The position numbers and the translations under genes were made by a program. DNA of 64,000 nt from Grimontia indica. Its GTDB lineage: Bacteria; Pseudomonadota; Gammaproteobacteria; Enterobacterales; Vibrionaceae. Under the pieces are notes generated by a model. It had not been told where the DNA came from, did not search any database, and saw only the letters and a list, made by a program, of their open reading frames with translations. Shown here piece after piece: positions 27,829 to 37,902 of this stretch; within the stretch, counting starts at the first letter, position 1, and each line of letters starts with the position of its first letter. The DNA lies in assembly GCF_000333895.2 (NCBI RefSeq), contig NZ_ANFM02000032.1:1-64000 (forward strand). The letters run 5' to 3'.

Positions 27829-29166
27829 TTAGCAGTTTGCTTTCACCGCATCTGCAATTTCCAATGCGTAAGATTTTACATCTTCCGCATTTTCGCCTTC
27901 CACCATAACGCGGATTAGCGGTTCAGTGCCAGACTTACGCAACAACACGCGACCTGTCTCGCCAAGTTTGGCTTCTACAGACGCTTTCGCTGATAGGACG
28001 GCGTCGGACTCAAGCGGGTCACTGTCACCGCTGAAACGCACGTTTTCAAGCACCTGTGGGAACATACTCATACCATCGCAAAGCTCTTTTAGCGACATGC
28101 CGGTACCGACAATACTTGCCAGTACTTGCAACGCAGCCACAATGGCATCACCGGTCGTCACTTTATCCAGTAAAATGACATGACCTGAGTTTTCCGCACC
28201 GATCGTCCAGCCGTTTTCCAACAGCTTTTCCATCACATAGCGATCGCCCACTTTGGCTCGGGTAAATGGAATGCCAAGGTTTTTCAGCGCCACTTCCATG
28301 CCCATATTGGTCATCAATGTGCCCACTACCCCGCCTTTCAGTTCACCGCGGCGCAGTGACTCTCGGGCGATGATATAAGCGATCTGATCACCATCAACTT
28401 TGTTACCCTCATGGTCAACCATGATGACTCGGTCACCGTCACCATCGAAGGCGATCCCCAGCATAGCTTGCTCTTCTACTACACGAGCCTGAAGCGCACG
28501 CACATCAGTTGCACCTACTTCATCGTTGATATTGGTACCATTCGGCTCAACACCCATCGCGACAACATCAGCACCTAACTCTTTAAACACGGAGGGTGCA
28601 ATGTGATAGGTCGCACCGTGGGCACAGTCAATAACTATCTTCATGCCCTTAAGGTTCATTTCAGAAGGGAAAGTGCCTTTACAGAATTCGATATAGCGCC
28701 CTGCTGCATCGACAATGCGTTTCGCCTTACCCAACTGCGCCGACTCGACACAGGTTAGTGGCTTTTCAAGTTCTGCTTCAATCGCATGCTCGATAGCATC
28801 GGGCAACTTAGTCCCTTCTGATGAAAAGAACTTGATGCCGTTATCATAGTAAGGGTTGTGTGAAGCTGAAATCACAATCCCCGCTTCAGCGCGGAACGTT
28901 TGCGTGAGGTAAGCGATAGCAGGGGTTGGCATTGGGCCAGTAAAAGCGGCCTGTAGACCTGCTGCTGAAAGACCAGCTTCAAGCGCCGATTCCAGCATGT
29001 AACCAGAAATACGGGTATCTTTGCCAATCAATACTTTCTTAGTGCCCTGCTGACTCAGTACGCGACCTGCCGCCCAACCAAGCTTCAGGATAAAGTCAGG
29101 CGTGATTGGGAATTGACCCACCTTACCGCGGACACCATCAGTGCCGAAGTACTTACGTTCTGTCAT
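27829..29166 (-). CDS. glmM: Phosphoglucosamine mutase
   Basis: A 445-residue enzyme converting glucosamine-6-phosphate to glucosamine-1-phosphate for peptidoglycan and LPS. The phosphorylated active-site serine is S102 in [13 protein letters not shown], the same number as E. coli. [11 protein letters not shown] is the metal loop and GENSGHVI the substrate loop. The phosphate-binding [12 protein letters not shown] is near the end. It overlaps folP by 4 nt, the usual folP-glmM coupling after ftsH. Confidence 0.97.
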   Translation of the reverse strand: MTERKYFGTDGVRGKVGQFPITPDFILKLGWAAGRVLSQQGTKKVLIGKDTRISGYMLESALEAGLSAAGLQAAFTGPMPTPAIAYLTQTFRAEAGIVISASHNPYYDNGIKFFSSEGTKLPDAIEHAIEAELEKPLTCVESAQLGKAKRIVDAAGRYIEFCKGTFPSEMNLKGMKIVIDCAHGATYHIAPSVFKELGADVVAMGVEPNGTNINDEVGATDVRALQARVVEEQAMLGIAFDGDGDRVIMVDHEGNKVDGDQIAYIIARESLRRGELKGGVVGTLMTNMGMEVALKNLGIPFTRAKVGDRYVMEKLLENGWTIGAENSGHVILLDKVTTGDAIVAALQVLASIVGTGMSLKELCDGMSMFPQVLENVRFSGDSDPLESDAVLSAKASVEAKLGETGRVLLRKSGTEPLIRVMVEGENAEDVKSYALEIADAVKANC

Positions 29167-30014
29167 TGTGTATCTCCAAATAAACCAGCTGCTTCTCGCA
29201 TTGTATTCACAACACGGACGACATCAGAGGTTTCAGCCACGTCATGAACGCGGATGATTTGAGCCCCTTTCATCGCAGCTATGGTGGCGCAAGCTAAGCT
29301 CCCCCCGAGAATCTCGGTCGGGGATTTTTCTAATAATTTAAAAATCATAGACTTTCGTGACATTCCCGCCAGAACTGGCAGGCCAAATTGATGAAAGTCT
29401 TCCAGCTTTGCTAGGAGCTGGTAGTTATGTGTCAGTGTTTTCCCGAAGCCAAATCCAGGGTCGAGAATAATTTTTTCCCGCTCGATCCCAACATGTTCAC
29501 AGGCCGAAATACGATCTTCAAAGAAGGTAAAAATATCGCCCAGCAGATCATCATAGGTAGGGTTGGCTTGCATGGTGCGCGGTTGCCCCTGCATGTGCAT
29601 CAAACAAACTGGCACGTTGGCTTTTGCAGCCTCTTCCAAAGCAAGCGGCTCTTGAAGTGCACGGACGTCGTTGATGATATCGGCACCAGACACTACGGCT
29701 TCACGCATGACGGCCGCTTTGCTGGTATCAATGGATATCCAGCAGTCAAAGCGAGAACGAATGGCTTCAATAGCAGGATTTACACGCTCCAACTCATCAT
29801 CCAAGGAAACGTCTGCGGCACCAGGACGGGTCGATTCGCCGCCGATATCGAGTATGGTTGCACCCGCTTTCAACATGGCTTCTGCATGCTTTAGCGCTGT
29901 ATCCAGCCGATTGAATTTTCCACCGTCAGAAAACGAATCCGGTGTCACATTGAGGATCCCCATTACCTGCGGTGTAGACAGATCGAGAGTTTTGTTTTTG
30001 CTGACGAGTTTCAT
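29163..30014 (-). CDS. folP: Dihydropteroate synthase
   Basis: A 283-residue folate pathway enzyme, target of sulfonamides. [18 protein letters not shown] and [15 protein letters not shown] are the pterin-binding signatures. [17 protein letters not shown] and GMSRKSMI follow. The ATG has no strong ribosome-binding site, but the N-terminus matches the family. The terminator between ftsH and folP suggests partial uncoupling from ftsH. Confidence 0.96.
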   Translation of the reverse strand: MKLVSKNKTLDLSTPQVMGILNVTPDSFSDGGKFNRLDTALKHAEAMLKAGATILDIGGESTRPGAADVSLDDELERVNPAIEAIRSRFDCWISIDTSKAAVMREAVVSGADIINDVRALQEPLALEEAAKANVPVCLMHMQGQPRTMQANPTYDDLLGDIFTFFEDRISACEHVGIEREKIILDPGFGFGKTLTHNYQLLAKLEDFHQFGLPVLAGMSRKSMIFKLLEKSPTEILGGSLACATIAAMKGAQIIRVHDVAETSDVVRVVNTMREAAGLFGDTQ

Positions 30015-30049
30015 ATGAAGGCTTTGTTCGGGAAGATAATTTTCTACGG

Positions 30050-30083
30050 ATAAAAGAAAAACCCCGAGTTATCCCGGGGTTTT
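30050..30083 (-). terminator. Terminator after ftsH
   Basis: The stem AAAACCCCG/CGGGGTTTT (30058-30066, 30075-30083) is followed by TTTTCTTTT on the minus strand, just before folP. Confidence 0.8.
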
Positions 30084-30101
30084 GTCGGTATGAATCACCA
30101 A

Positions 30102-32051
30102 TTACGCTTCCGACTTGCCGTCTGGGTCGACTGACTTATTGCCAGACTCGACATCATCAGAGGAAGGAGGAACGTCAGATGCTTTCGCTTCAGCACTTGG
30201 CTTGGTCGGTGTATTGTCTGAACTGTCGTCAGCTGACCAGCCCGCTGGCTCTCGCACTGGGCGACGCGCCATCAGGTCATCAATTTGCGCCGCATCAATA
30301 GTTTCGTACTTCATCAGCGCATCTTTCATGGCATGCATGATGTCCATGTTTTCTTCGATGATCTTACGCGCACGCAAGTAGTTGCGGTCAATCAGTTCAC
30401 GAATTTCACCATCGATAAGACGAGCTGTCTCATCAGACATATGCTTGCTCTGTGTCACTGAGCGACCCAGGAACACTTCACCTTCGTCTTCTGCGTACAG
30501 CAGTGGACCTAATTTCTCAGAGAAGCCCCATTGAGTCACCATCTTACGGGCGATATCTGTCGCTCGCTCGATGTCGTTAGATGCACCGGTAGACACTTTA
30601 TCTACACCGTAAATGAGCTCTTCAGCCAGTCGGCCACCGTACAGGCTTGAAATCATCGACTCCAAGTGTTGACGGGACATACTGACACGGTCTTGCTCAG
30701 GCAGGTACATGGTTACACCCAGCGCACGTCCACGTGGGATGATAGAGACCTTGTACACAGGATCATGCTCAGGCACCAGACGGCCAACAACAGCGTGACC
30801 AGCTTCGTGGTATGCCGTTGATTCTTTTATCTCTTCAGACATCACCATAGACTTGCGCTCTGCGCCCATCATGATTTTGTCTTTCGCCAGTTCAAACTCA
30901 ACCATTGAAACAACGCGCTTATTACCACGCGCAGCAAACAGTGCAGCTTCGTTGACAAGGTTAGCCAGATCTGCACCCGAGAAGCCTGGGGTACCACGAG
31001 CAATCAGTGATGCTTCAACATCACTGCCTAATGGCACTTTACGCATGTGAACTTTCAGGATCTGCTCACGACCACGAACATCTGGCAGGCCAACAACAAC
31101 TTGGCGGTCGAAACGGCCAGGACGCAACAGTGCTGGGTCAAGAACGTCTGGACGGTTAGTTGCTGCAATAACGATGATGCCTTCATTACCTTCAAAGCCA
31201 TCCATTTCAACCAGCATTTGGTTCAGAGTCTGCTCACGCTCATCGTGACCACCGCCCAAACCAGCACCACGCTGACGGCCAACTGCGTCAATCTCATCAA
31301 TGAAGATGATACATGGTGATGCCTTCTTCGCTTGTTCGAACATGTCACGTACACGCGATGCACCCACACCCACGAACATTTCAACGAAGTCAGAACCAGA
31401 AATGGTGAAGAAAGGTACTTTCGCCTCACCAGCAATAGCTTTTGCCAGCAAAGTTTTACCGGTACCTGGAGGACCAACCATCAGGACGCCGGTCGGAATC
31501 TTACCGCCCAGCTTCTGGAAACGGCTTGGGTCGCGCAGGTAATCAACCAGCTCTTTAACGTCTTCTTTTGCTTCGTCACAACCAGCAACGTCTGCGAAAG
31601 TCGTTTTGATTTGCTCTTCGCTCATCATGCGCGCTTTTGACTTACCAAAAGACATCGCACCTTTGCCACCGCCGCCTTGCATCTGGCGCATGAAGAAAAT
31701 CCACACACCGATAAGTAGCAGCATTGGGAACCAAGAGATGAAGATAGACGCAAGAATGCTTGGTTCTTCAGGCGGTGTACCACGCACCTGAACTTTCGCG
31801 TTGATCAGATCGTCAAGCAGCTTAGGATCTTGAAGTACAGGCATATACGTGACATAGCCAGTGCCATCACGACGTGTCACTTTCAGTTCGCGGTTATCGA
31901 ACTGTACATCCTGTATTTTATCCTGTCCTATCTCTTGGACGAACGTTGTGTAGTCGACTTGACGGCCAGCACTGTCGCCTGGTCCAAAACTTTGGAACAC
32001 AGACATCAATACAACAGCGATAACCAGCCATAAAATCAAGTTTTTTGCCAT
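30102..32051 (-). CDS. ftsH: ATP-dependent membrane zinc protease FtsH
   Basis: A 649-residue AAA+ protease that degrades membrane and short-lived proteins such as LpxC and sigma-32. Two N-terminal membrane helices (about 5-25 and 98-120) flank a periplasmic domain. The AAA domain has Walker A GPPGTGKT, Walker [12 protein letters not shown] and an arginine-finger region. The zinc site is HEAGH. ATG 32051 (MAKNLILW) is preferred over an upstream TTG because it matches E. coli exactly. The C-terminal tail is Ser/Asp-rich. rlmE lies 50 nt upstream, as in E. coli. Confidence 0.97.
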   Translation of the reverse strand: MAKNLILWLVIAVVLMSVFQSFGPGDSAGRQVDYTTFVQEIGQDKIQDVQFDNRELKVTRRDGTGYVTYMPVLQDPKLLDDLINAKVQVRGTPPEEPSILASIFISWFPMLLLIGVWIFFMRQMQGGGGKGAMSFGKSKARMMSEEQIKTTFADVAGCDEAKEDVKELVDYLRDPSRFQKLGGKIPTGVLMVGPPGTGKTLLAKAIAGEAKVPFFTISGSDFVEMFVGVGASRVRDMFEQAKKASPCIIFIDEIDAVGRQRGAGLGGGHDEREQTLNQMLVEMDGFEGNEGIIVIAATNRPDVLDPALLRPGRFDRQVVVGLPDVRGREQILKVHMRKVPLGSDVEASLIARGTPGFSGADLANLVNEAALFAARGNKRVVSMVEFELAKDKIMMGAERKSMVMSEEIKESTAYHEAGHAVVGRLVPEHDPVYKVSIIPRGRALGVTMYLPEQDRVSMSRQHLESMISSLYGGRLAEELIYGVDKVSTGASNDIERATDIARKMVTQWGFSEKLGPLLYAEDEGEVFLGRSVTQSKHMSDETARLIDGEIRELIDRNYLRARKIIEENMDIMHAMKDALMKYETIDAAQIDDLMARRPVREPAGWSADDSSDNTPTKPSAEAKASDVPPSSDDVESGNKSVDPDGKSEA

Positions 32052-32101
32052 GTCACTCAAGGTGTTAGCCCCGCAAAAACTATATTAATAATGGTAGAGT
32101 A

Positions 32102-32731
32102 CTACAGTTTATACCCTGTAGCCACAATGTAGACCTCACGCGAGCGCGCACGGGAGGAATCAGGTTTGCGGATTTTCACCGCTTTAAACATCTTACGCAC
32201 TTCGGCCAAGTACTGATCAAAGCCTTCACCTTGGAAAACCTTAACAATAAATGAACCATTCGGTGCCAAGACTTCACGACACATATCCAATGCAAGCTCA
32301 ACAAGATACATGGCTCGTGGTTGGTCTGACGCCAAATTACCGCTCATGTTAGGTGCCATGTCAGACATCACCACATCCACCATGTCCGGTTGGATACGGT
32401 CAAGTAACGCATTCAGCACCGCTTCTTCACGGAAATCGCCTTGCAAGAAGGCCACGCCTGGAAGCGAGTCCATAGGCAGAATATCACAGGCAATCACCTG
32501 TCCACTATCACCGACTTGCTCGACTGCGTATTGAGACCAACCGCCAGGAGCAGCACCCAAATCCACAATCGTCATACCCGGTTTTAGCAGTTTATCCTTA
32601 CCTTGGATTTCATCGAGCTTAAAAATGGCTCGGGAACGAAAGCCTTTTTTCTGGGCCTCTTGAACATATTTATCATCAAAATGTTCTTTCAACCAGCGAC
32701 CGGAGCTCGCTGAGTGTTTCTTTTTGCTCAT
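32102..32731 (-). CDS. rlmE: 23S rRNA 2'-O-ribose U2552 methyltransferase
   Basis: A 209-residue heat-shock methyltransferase (RrmJ/FtsJ). The SAM motif is [14 protein letters not shown]. The catalytic K-D-K-E tetrad is intact at K38, D124, K164 and E199, identical in number to E. coli. It is divergent from yhbY and upstream of ftsH. Confidence 0.97.
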   Translation of the reverse strand: MSKKKHSASSGRWLKEHFDDKYVQEAQKKGFRSRAIFKLDEIQGKDKLLKPGMTIVDLGAAPGGWSQYAVEQVGDSGQVIACDILPMDSLPGVAFLQGDFREEAVLNALLDRIQPDMVDVVMSDMAPNMSGNLASDQPRAMYLVELALDMCREVLAPNGSFIVKVFQGEGFDQYLAEVRKMFKAVKIRKPDSSRARSREVYIVATGYKL

Positions 32732-32791
32732 GTTTTACCTAGCCCACAATACTGCCACAAATTTCTTGCGGTCGATTCAGGGGGATATTTG

Positions 32792-32820
32792 TTCAGTTTG
32801 GATAGAGATGGCGGTAGAAT
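32792..32820 (+). promoter_or_regulatory. Candidate yhbY promoter
   Basis: TTCAGT, a 17-nt spacer and TAGAAT (32815-32820) lie about 42 nt upstream of yhbY. The -35 is weak. Confidence 0.4.
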
Positions 32821-32862
32821 GTCACGTTTTCAACCCCGATAAAACAATAAATCGAGTCATCA

Positions 32863-33159
32863 ATGAATCTAAGCACAAAACAAAAACAGTATCTGAAAGG
32901 TCTTGCACACAACCTGAAGCCGGTTGTACTCATGGGTGCGAATGGCCTGACAGAAGCCGTGCTTGCTGAGATTGAAATCGCTCTCGATCATCACGAATTG
33001 ATCAAGGTGAAAGTGGCATCAGAAGATCGCGACACTAAGAACCTGATTGTAGACGCAATCGTTCGTGAAACTAAAGCAGAGAAAGTACAGGTTATCGGTA
33101 AAGTTCTGGTTCTGTACCGTCAAAGCGAAGAGCGCAAGATCGAATTGCCACGCAAATAA
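32863..33159 (+). CDS. yhbY: CRM-domain RNA-binding protein YhbY
   Basis: A 98-residue CRM/YhbY protein that associates with pre-50S particles. Typical features are the N-terminal LSTKQKQYLKGLAHNLKPVV, the GANGLTEAVL loop (GxxG-type RNA contact) and VQVIGKVLVLYR. It is a single gene between divergent rlmE and a bidirectional terminator. Confidence 0.95.
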   Translation: MNLSTKQKQYLKGLAHNLKPVVLMGANGLTEAVLAEIEIALDHHELIKVKVASEDRDTKNLIVDAIVRETKAEKVQVIGKVLVLYRQSEERKIELPRK

Positions 33160-33184
33160 AAAAGGCCGCTTAGCGGCCTTTTTT
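33158..33184. terminator. Bidirectional terminator between yhbY and greA
   Basis: An 11-bp stem, AAAAAAGGCCG/CGGCCTTTTTT, with loop CTTAG ends both convergent genes. It overlaps the yhbY stop codon. Confidence 0.92.
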
Positions 33185-33240
33185 GCATCTGGTGCTTGTA
33201 ACAATCACTAACATTTTTATTGTTCGCAAGCACCCTGTTA

Positions 33241-33714
33241 TCAAACGTATTGGACGCTGTCGATCTCAAACTCTTTCACGCCGCCAGGCACAGTGATAGA
33301 CACTTCGTCGCCTTCTTCTTTTCCGATAAGACCACGTGCGATTGGCGAGTTAATGGAAATCAGGTTCTGTTTGATGTCCGCCTCGTCATCACCCACGATT
33401 TGGTAAGTCACCTCGTCGTCAGTGTTGCAGTCAATCAGCGTGACGGTTGAACCGAAGATGACTTTGCCGTTATTTGGCATTTTCGCAATGTCGATCACCT
33501 GAGCGACAGAAAGCTTGTACTCAATATCACGGATTTGTGCTTCACAAATGCCTTGCTCTTCGCGAGCAGCGTGGTACTCCGCATTCTCTTTCAGGTCACC
33601 AAGTTCGCGAGCTTCTGCTATCGCTTGAGTAATAAGCGGACGGCGTTTCAACAGGCGATCCAGCTCTTCTCTCAATTGCTGTTCGCCACGCACAGTCATT
33701 GGTACTTTATCCAT
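33241..33714 (-). CDS. greA: Transcription elongation factor GreA
   Basis: A 157-residue cleavage factor that rescues backtracked RNA polymerase. The coiled coil carries the catalytic acidic tip ([20 protein letters not shown]). [19 protein letters not shown] and [11 protein letters not shown] mark the C-terminal domain. The frame is open upstream. ATG 33714 ([10 protein letters not shown]) fits the family; ATG 33723 would add three residues and has GAGGTA very close, so it cannot be excluded. Confidence 0.95.
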   Translation of the reverse strand: MDKVPMTVRGEQQLREELDRLLKRRPLITQAIAEARELGDLKENAEYHAAREEQGICEAQIRDIEYKLSVAQVIDIAKMPNNGKVIFGSTVTLIDCNTDDEVTYQIVGDDEADIKQNLISINSPIARGLIGKEEGDEVSITVPGGVKEFEIDSVQYV

Positions 33715-33734
33715 AAATGACATTACCTCTGTGA

Positions 33735-33753
33735 CCAAAACCATATGTTTTGG
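33735..33753 (-). promoter_or_regulatory. Hairpin in the greA leader
   Basis: CCAAAAC and GTTTTGG pair perfectly around a 5-nt loop, ending just upstream of the greA ribosome-binding site. E. coli greA has a structured leader that yields the GraL RNA; whether this one does is unknown. Confidence 0.5.
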
Positions 33754-34190
33754 CAAAAACAAAGCCACGCCCAGACAGAGTTTGAGCGCAGCCAACGAAT
33801 TACTTTCATCTCAGTGTAAACAAGTTATCTGTTCAGGTCACCAAGGATTTGAAAGCCTAGCTTCCCAAAATCGTGAGCGGAAAAGCCAAGACATACTTTA
33901 GAGTGCAATTCTCAAATGTATGTCACATATCAAACCAACAGCTTGGAGATTTAGCTCGTAATTAAACATAAAAAAATCTAAATCACCCCACATTCAATGA
34001 ACTTTACAAAGAAGCCATAACCACCTGTTATTAAAGCCATTAGCAGTGCTCCTCAATATAAAAAACAGTGTTTTCTATTTGTTTTTTGATTGTTTTACTA
34101 ACAGTCCCAAATCGGGAGCGGTTACAAACAAGGCATCGTGACGTTTGGAGATAACGTCTCGAAAATCAAATTCATATAAAGGACAACGTA
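33754..34190. other. Intergenic region between greA and the porin gene
   Basis: This 437-bp AT-rich divergent region must hold the promoters of greA and the porin gene. I see a TATAAA-like element (about 34055-34060), a small inverted repeat GACGTT/AACGTC (34140-34158) in the porin leader and AAAGGA before the porin ATG. No coding frame or named operator could be supported. Confidence 0.5.
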
Positions 34191-35165
34191 ATGAACAAAA
34201 AGTTGATTGCTCTTGCTGTAGCTGCTGTAGCTTCTACCTCTGTTTCTGCTGCTGAAGTTTTTAACGATGGCACTTCTTCAATGGCTATCGGTGGCCGTAT
34301 CGAAGCGCGCGCCCTGATGCAAGACGGCGACATGACAGACAAGAGTCGTGCTCGTATGAACATCCTGGGTCAAACTGAAATTGCTGAGAACGTCACTGGT
34401 TTTGGTTTCTTCGAGCACGAGTACACAACGACTACTGACGAAGTACGTTACGGCTTCGCGGGTATCGGTACCGAGTTCGGCAAAATCGCTTACGGTAAAA
34501 CTGACGGCTCTCTGGGCATGATCACTGACTTTACCGATATCATGTCTTACCACGGTGCTGGCGCGAGCGGTAAAATCGCCGTTGCTGACCGTATTCAAAA
34601 CAACCTGGCTTACATGGGTGAGTTTGGTGGCCTGACTGTTAAAGCAAACTACGTTGGCGAAACCACTGACCTGAACGGCAACTTGGTTGTTGACGGCGGC
34701 TACTCTCTGGGTGCGGTATACGCGATGGAGAACGGTCTGGCACTGGGTCTGGGTTACGCTGACCAAGGTAAAGATGTAGTCATTTCAAGTAAGCAGTACG
34801 CTGCAGAAAGCCAAATGCAAGCGGCTGCGTCTTACTCAATCAACAACATCTACGTTGCAGCGCTGTACAAAGACGGTGAAGTGAAAAAAGCTGGCACAAC
34901 TACTGACCTGACCGGTTACGAGCTGGCAGCCGCTTACAAAATGGGTCAAACCAAGTTCACCACCACTTACAACAACGCAGAATCTAAAACTGGCTCTGAC
35001 AAGTCAGACACTTACGATTCTATTGCAATCGATGCGACCCACTACTTCAACGACAACTTCCGCGCTTACACGTCGTACAACTTTAACCTGTTGGACAAAA
35101 ATGACGTAGAAAACGCTAAAGACGCAGAAGACCAATTTGTTGTTGGCCTGCGTTACGACTTCTAA
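34191..35165 (+). CDS. OmpU-like general outer-membrane porin
   Basis: A 324-residue Gram-negative trimeric porin. The signal peptide MNKKLIALAVAAVASTSVSA is followed by alternating beta-strands. There is a loop-3-like region (TDFTDIMSYHGAGASG) and a C-terminal strand ending VVGLRYDF, whose final Phe is the BAM signal. Codon use is strongly biased, as in an abundant protein. The closest known type is Vibrionaceae OmpU/OmpL; orthology to a named porin is not certain. A strong terminator follows. Confidence 0.9.
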   Translation: MNKKLIALAVAAVASTSVSAAEVFNDGTSSMAIGGRIEARALMQDGDMTDKSRARMNILGQTEIAENVTGFGFFEHEYTTTTDEVRYGFAGIGTEFGKIAYGKTDGSLGMITDFTDIMSYHGAGASGKIAVADRIQNNLAYMGEFGGLTVKANYVGETTDLNGNLVVDGGYSLGAVYAMENGLALGLGYADQGKDVVISSKQYAAESQMQAAASYSINNIYVAALYKDGEVKKAGTTTDLTGYELAAAYKMGQTKFTTTYNNAESKTGSDKSDTYDSIAIDATHYFNDNFRAYTSYNFNLLDKNDVENAKDAEDQFVVGLRYDF

Positions 35166-35200
35166 TTCTCTGTTAAGTTAATTACTTAATATTGAATATC

Positions 35201-35230
35201 AAAACGCCTACCTACGTGTAGGCGTTTTTT
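35201..35230 (+). terminator. Porin terminator
   Basis: An 11-bp stem, AAAACGCCTAC/GTAGGCGTTTT, with a 6-nt loop is followed by a T-run. Confidence 0.92.
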
Positions 35231-35267
35231 GTACCATACTGGATCTGCCTTCTTTGCCGGAGAATTC

Positions 35268-36683
35268 ATGGTGCGCCTTCTTACTCTGCTATTTTTCATC
35301 TCGCTTTCTTTCTCAACTCACGCCGTTCCGCTCAATAAAATTCAAGCAATGCTCCCCGCAGGAAGCCAATTGGCACTCTCTGTCCATGATGCAAATTCTG
35401 GCTCTGAAATTGTGTCAGTTGGCGACGACATTCTTCTACCACCAGCCAGTACCCAGAAGGTGATCACTGCGCTTGCAGCTAGCCTCTATCTTCCTAAAGA
35501 CTTTGCCTTTGAAACCAAAGTTGAACAGGCTGGCAATGACATCGTATTTACCTTTTCGGGTGACCCCACTTTAACGCGAAAAGACCTCCAGCTTATGGTG
35601 AGCGCCCTTAAAGCAAAAGGCGTAAAGCGAATCAGAGGCGATGTTTGGCTGGATGGGACTGTGTTTGCTGGCTACGAGCGAGCCGTAGGATGGCCGTGGG
35701 ATATTCTGGGGGTTTGTTATAGCGCCCCTTCCAGCGCAGTGGCGCTGGAACGAAACTGTGTTCAAGGTTCGATATACAGTGAAAAAAATCAAAAAATTAC
35801 CCGGGTCTTTGTCCCCGAACACCAGCCTGTACAAGTCGACACTGACGCGCTCGCCGTGACCAAAAGCGAGCAGGAAGCCAATCTATGTGATTTGGAACTT
35901 CATTACGACAATAACAACCAGTACTTGCTGAGTGGTTGTTTACAGCATCGGTCTAACCCACTCCCTCTCAAATTTGCAGTTCAGAATCCACAAAAATATG
36001 TCGAAGATGTATTGGCTTCAGAGCTGAAAAGCGTCGCTATCAAATTGGATGGAAAGATTCGATTGGGCGCAGTCAAGGGGAACCGCACTTTGCTAGCAAG
36101 ACATAGGTCGGATTCGCGGGATGCTCTCCTAAAAGTCATGCTGAAGCGCTCTGATAACTTGTTGGCCGACAACCTTTTAAAAACCATGGGGCACCGTTAT
36201 TACGGTCAACCTGGCACCTTTGCAAATGGTGCTGCAGCGGTGAAGGCCATTTTACAGGAAAAAGCAGGGCTGGATTTAACCCATGCGGTGATAGTTGATG
36301 GTTCAGGCCTGTCGCGTAACAACCGCATGACGGCTTCTCAATTGATGAACGTCATGCATTACGTTTATGAAAACCCGAGTCTCGGCGTGCTTTCCATGCT
36401 TCCAGTTTCAGGCGTCGATGGTACCCTGAAATACCGCTCCAGTGTGCGCCATGCACCTTTAAAACAAAGACTCGCTGCAAAAACGGGCTCGTTATATGGC
36501 AGTTATAACCTCGCTGGCGTACTGAGAAATCAGCAAGGTAAAGATATATTGGTCGTACAATTGGTGACGAACTACCACATCCCCGAATCAGATGATAGGC
36601 CAGCCAATGTCGCCAGCCCAATCACCCAATTCGAACGGGAGCTTTATCAGGCTTTACTTACGTCAAGCCTAACCACGCGTTAA
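35268..36683 (+). CDS. dacB: D-alanyl-D-alanine carboxypeptidase/endopeptidase PBP4
   Basis: A 471-residue periplasmic class C penicillin-binding protein. After the signal peptide (about 1-19), the active-site SxxK is S61-T-Q-K64. The SxN motif is SDN in LKRSDNLLADN, and the KTG motif is in LAAKTGSLYGS. It cleaves D-Ala-D-Ala and crosslinks. ATG 35268 is preferred to an upstream GTG because GGAG precedes it and the signal peptide starts there. Its 3' end overlaps the convergent mgtE-like gene by 26 nt. Confidence 0.94.
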   Translation: MVRLLTLLFFISLSFSTHAVPLNKIQAMLPAGSQLALSVHDANSGSEIVSVGDDILLPPASTQKVITALAASLYLPKDFAFETKVEQAGNDIVFTFSGDPTLTRKDLQLMVSALKAKGVKRIRGDVWLDGTVFAGYERAVGWPWDILGVCYSAPSSAVALERNCVQGSIYSEKNQKITRVFVPEHQPVQVDTDALAVTKSEQEANLCDLELHYDNNNQYLLSGCLQHRSNPLPLKFAVQNPQKYVEDVLASELKSVAIKLDGKIRLGAVKGNRTLLARHRSDSRDALLKVMLKRSDNLLADNLLKTMGHRYYGQPGTFANGAAAVKAILQEKAGLDLTHAVIVDGSGLSRNNRMTASQLMNVMHYVYENPSLGVLSMLPVSGVDGTLKYRSSVRHAPLKQRLAAKTGSLYGSYNLAGVLRNQQGKDILVVQLVTNYHIPESDDRPANVASPITQFERELYQALLTSSLTTR

Positions 36684-37509
36684 CCGTAACGAAATAGATT
36701 GCCATCCCACTGATATCGACCACAGAGGCTAGCACAGGGCTGACCAACACAGCAGGGTCAAGCTTGAGCTTTCTCGCCACCAAGGGTAATACACCACCAA
36801 GCGTGGTCGATACCGTGACTTGAATGGTTAGCGCAAGGCCAATGGCGGTAGCGATATCAATCAGTGCCATGCCAGCTGGCAACGCGCTGCTATCACTGAA
36901 CAACATCACCCGTGCCATGATGACGACCGCCAGTGTAATAGCAATGATCGCCGCAATCCTCACTTCTTTCCACATCACGAGCAGCCATTGTCCCGGTCTG
37001 ACTTCATTCATCGCCAGCGCCCTTACTACCAGTGTCGCTGCTTGAGAGCCTGCATTGCCGCCTGCAGCTGCAATGACAGGCATATAGATAGCCAGTAACA
37101 CAAGCTGGCTCAAAGTATCTTCGTAATGCGAGATAATAAGTCCCGAAACGATACCAAGCAGTGCTAATCCGATAATCCAACCAATCCGTTGACGGACATG
37201 GCTCAATACCGAGTTAGTCAGATAATTGCCATCAGGCTCAACTTCGGAGCTGATAAGCCCAAGTCCAGTGGCAATTTGCCTGACACGCACTACCTCCCCA
37301 GTTTCAGCCAAGTCATCAAGCAGCCGTCGAACCAATGCCACTGGGCACTGATTTAATACTGCAATCGCCTCACTAACAGGCATCACAGAGAGTAAGCGAA
37401 CACGCTCATTGTTTTCATGAAATAAAAATGCGCTTCTTGCTGCTTCAATTTCTCTCGCAGCAAAAGCAGTTGGCTGGTTTCCCAGCGAAGTAGCGTTCAT
37501 TACCGCCAT
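36658..37509 (-). CDS. Short MgtE-type Mg2+ transporter lacking CBS domains
   Basis: A 283-residue inner-membrane protein. The last 170 residues are the five-helix MgtE pore. They include MPVIAAAGGNAGSQAATLVV and the acidic SPVLASVVDISGMAIYF helix, whose Asp corresponds to the pore Mg2+ site of Thermus MgtE. Residues about 30-75 resemble the end of the MgtE N domain, but there is no room for the tandem CBS pair of full-length proteins of about 450 residues. CBS domains normally gate the channel in response to cytosolic Mg2+, so control must differ. The ATG has GGGAGG 6 nt upstream. A candidate leader peptide precedes it. Confidence 0.82.
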   Translation of the reverse strand: MAVMNATSLGNQPTAFAAREIEAARSAFLFHENNERVRLLSVMPVSEAIAVLNQCPVALVRRLLDDLAETGEVVRVRQIATGLGLISSEVEPDGNYLTNSVLSHVRQRIGWIIGLALLGIVSGLIISHYEDTLSQLVLLAIYMPVIAAAGGNAGSQAATLVVRALAMNEVRPGQWLLVMWKEVRIAAIIAITLAVVIMARVMLFSDSSALPAGMALIDIATAIGLALTIQVTVSTTLGGVLPLVARKLKLDPAVLVSPVLASVVDISGMAIYFVTVNAWLGLT

Positions 37510-37721
37510 AGCGAACCTCCCGATTGGCTAGGTGTAACGACCATAGAAAAGCGACTGATTTCAGCCGAAAAAGTGCAGAAGCCTTTTAACGACATACGAA
37601 TGCAGTCAGTTTTCTCACTCAGAATTTTCGGGAAGCACAGGGAATAAAAAGGAGCTTTAAAGCGGAGCATTCCAACCGGACGGTTGAAACGCGAAATGAT
37701 CACGAATGTTACCGTCTGGTA

Positions 37722-37766
37722 TTACAGGCTTCCCTTGCAACTCGGAGGCTGGTCGATAACGTTCAT
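37722..37766 (-). CDS. Candidate 14-residue leader peptide upstream of the mgtE-like gene
   Basis: A short frame (MNVIDQPPSCKGSL) with a good ribosome-binding site (TTGGAGAAAACC), about 210 nt upstream of the transporter. It contains an acidic residue and adjacent prolines. Such features occur in Mg2+-sensing leaders such as MgtL, where low Mg2+ destabilises translating ribosomes. Beyond its stop lies a hairpin (CAACC-GTCC-GGTTG) and a palindrome GCTTTAAAGC followed by TCCTTTTT, which could act as an attenuator. Expression is unproven. Confidence 0.4.
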   Translation of the reverse strand: MNVIDQPPSCKGSL

Positions 37767-37804
37767 GGTTTTCTCCAATTCAGTCGCAGCATTGCGACCC
37801 GTAA

Positions 37805-37832
37805 ATTCTATGTGGAACGCACGCGAACTCAA
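37805..37832 (-). promoter_or_regulatory. Candidate promoter of the mgtE leader
   Basis: On the minus strand TTGAGT, a 16-nt spacer and TAGAAT (37805-37810) lie about 40 nt upstream of the leader ATG. A perfect hairpin GTCGCA-ATGC-TGCGAC (37783-37798) sits between them. Confidence 0.45.
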
Positions 37833-37872
37833 CTAAAAACAAGGCAAAAAATATCAAGTGTGAAAAACTAAA

Positions 37873-37902
37873 AACATAAAAAAGCCCGCCATAGAGGCGG
37901 GC
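37873..37902 (-). terminator. carAB terminator
   Basis: The minus-strand stem GCCCGCC-TCTAT-GGCGGGC is followed by TTTTTTATGTTTTT. A second hairpin without T-tract (GTCGGC/GCCGAC, 37921-37937) lies between it and carB. Confidence 0.85.

Noticed and set aside
36658-37509. A frameshifted full-length MgtE
   Set aside because: The gene has its own good start and ribosome-binding site, and no CBS-like sequence lies upstream in any frame.
37500-37703. A 67-codon minus-strand frame between mgtE and its leader
   Set aside because: It overlaps the mgtE start and lacks a good ribosome-binding site. The residues look like no protein, and the region better fits a leader RNA.
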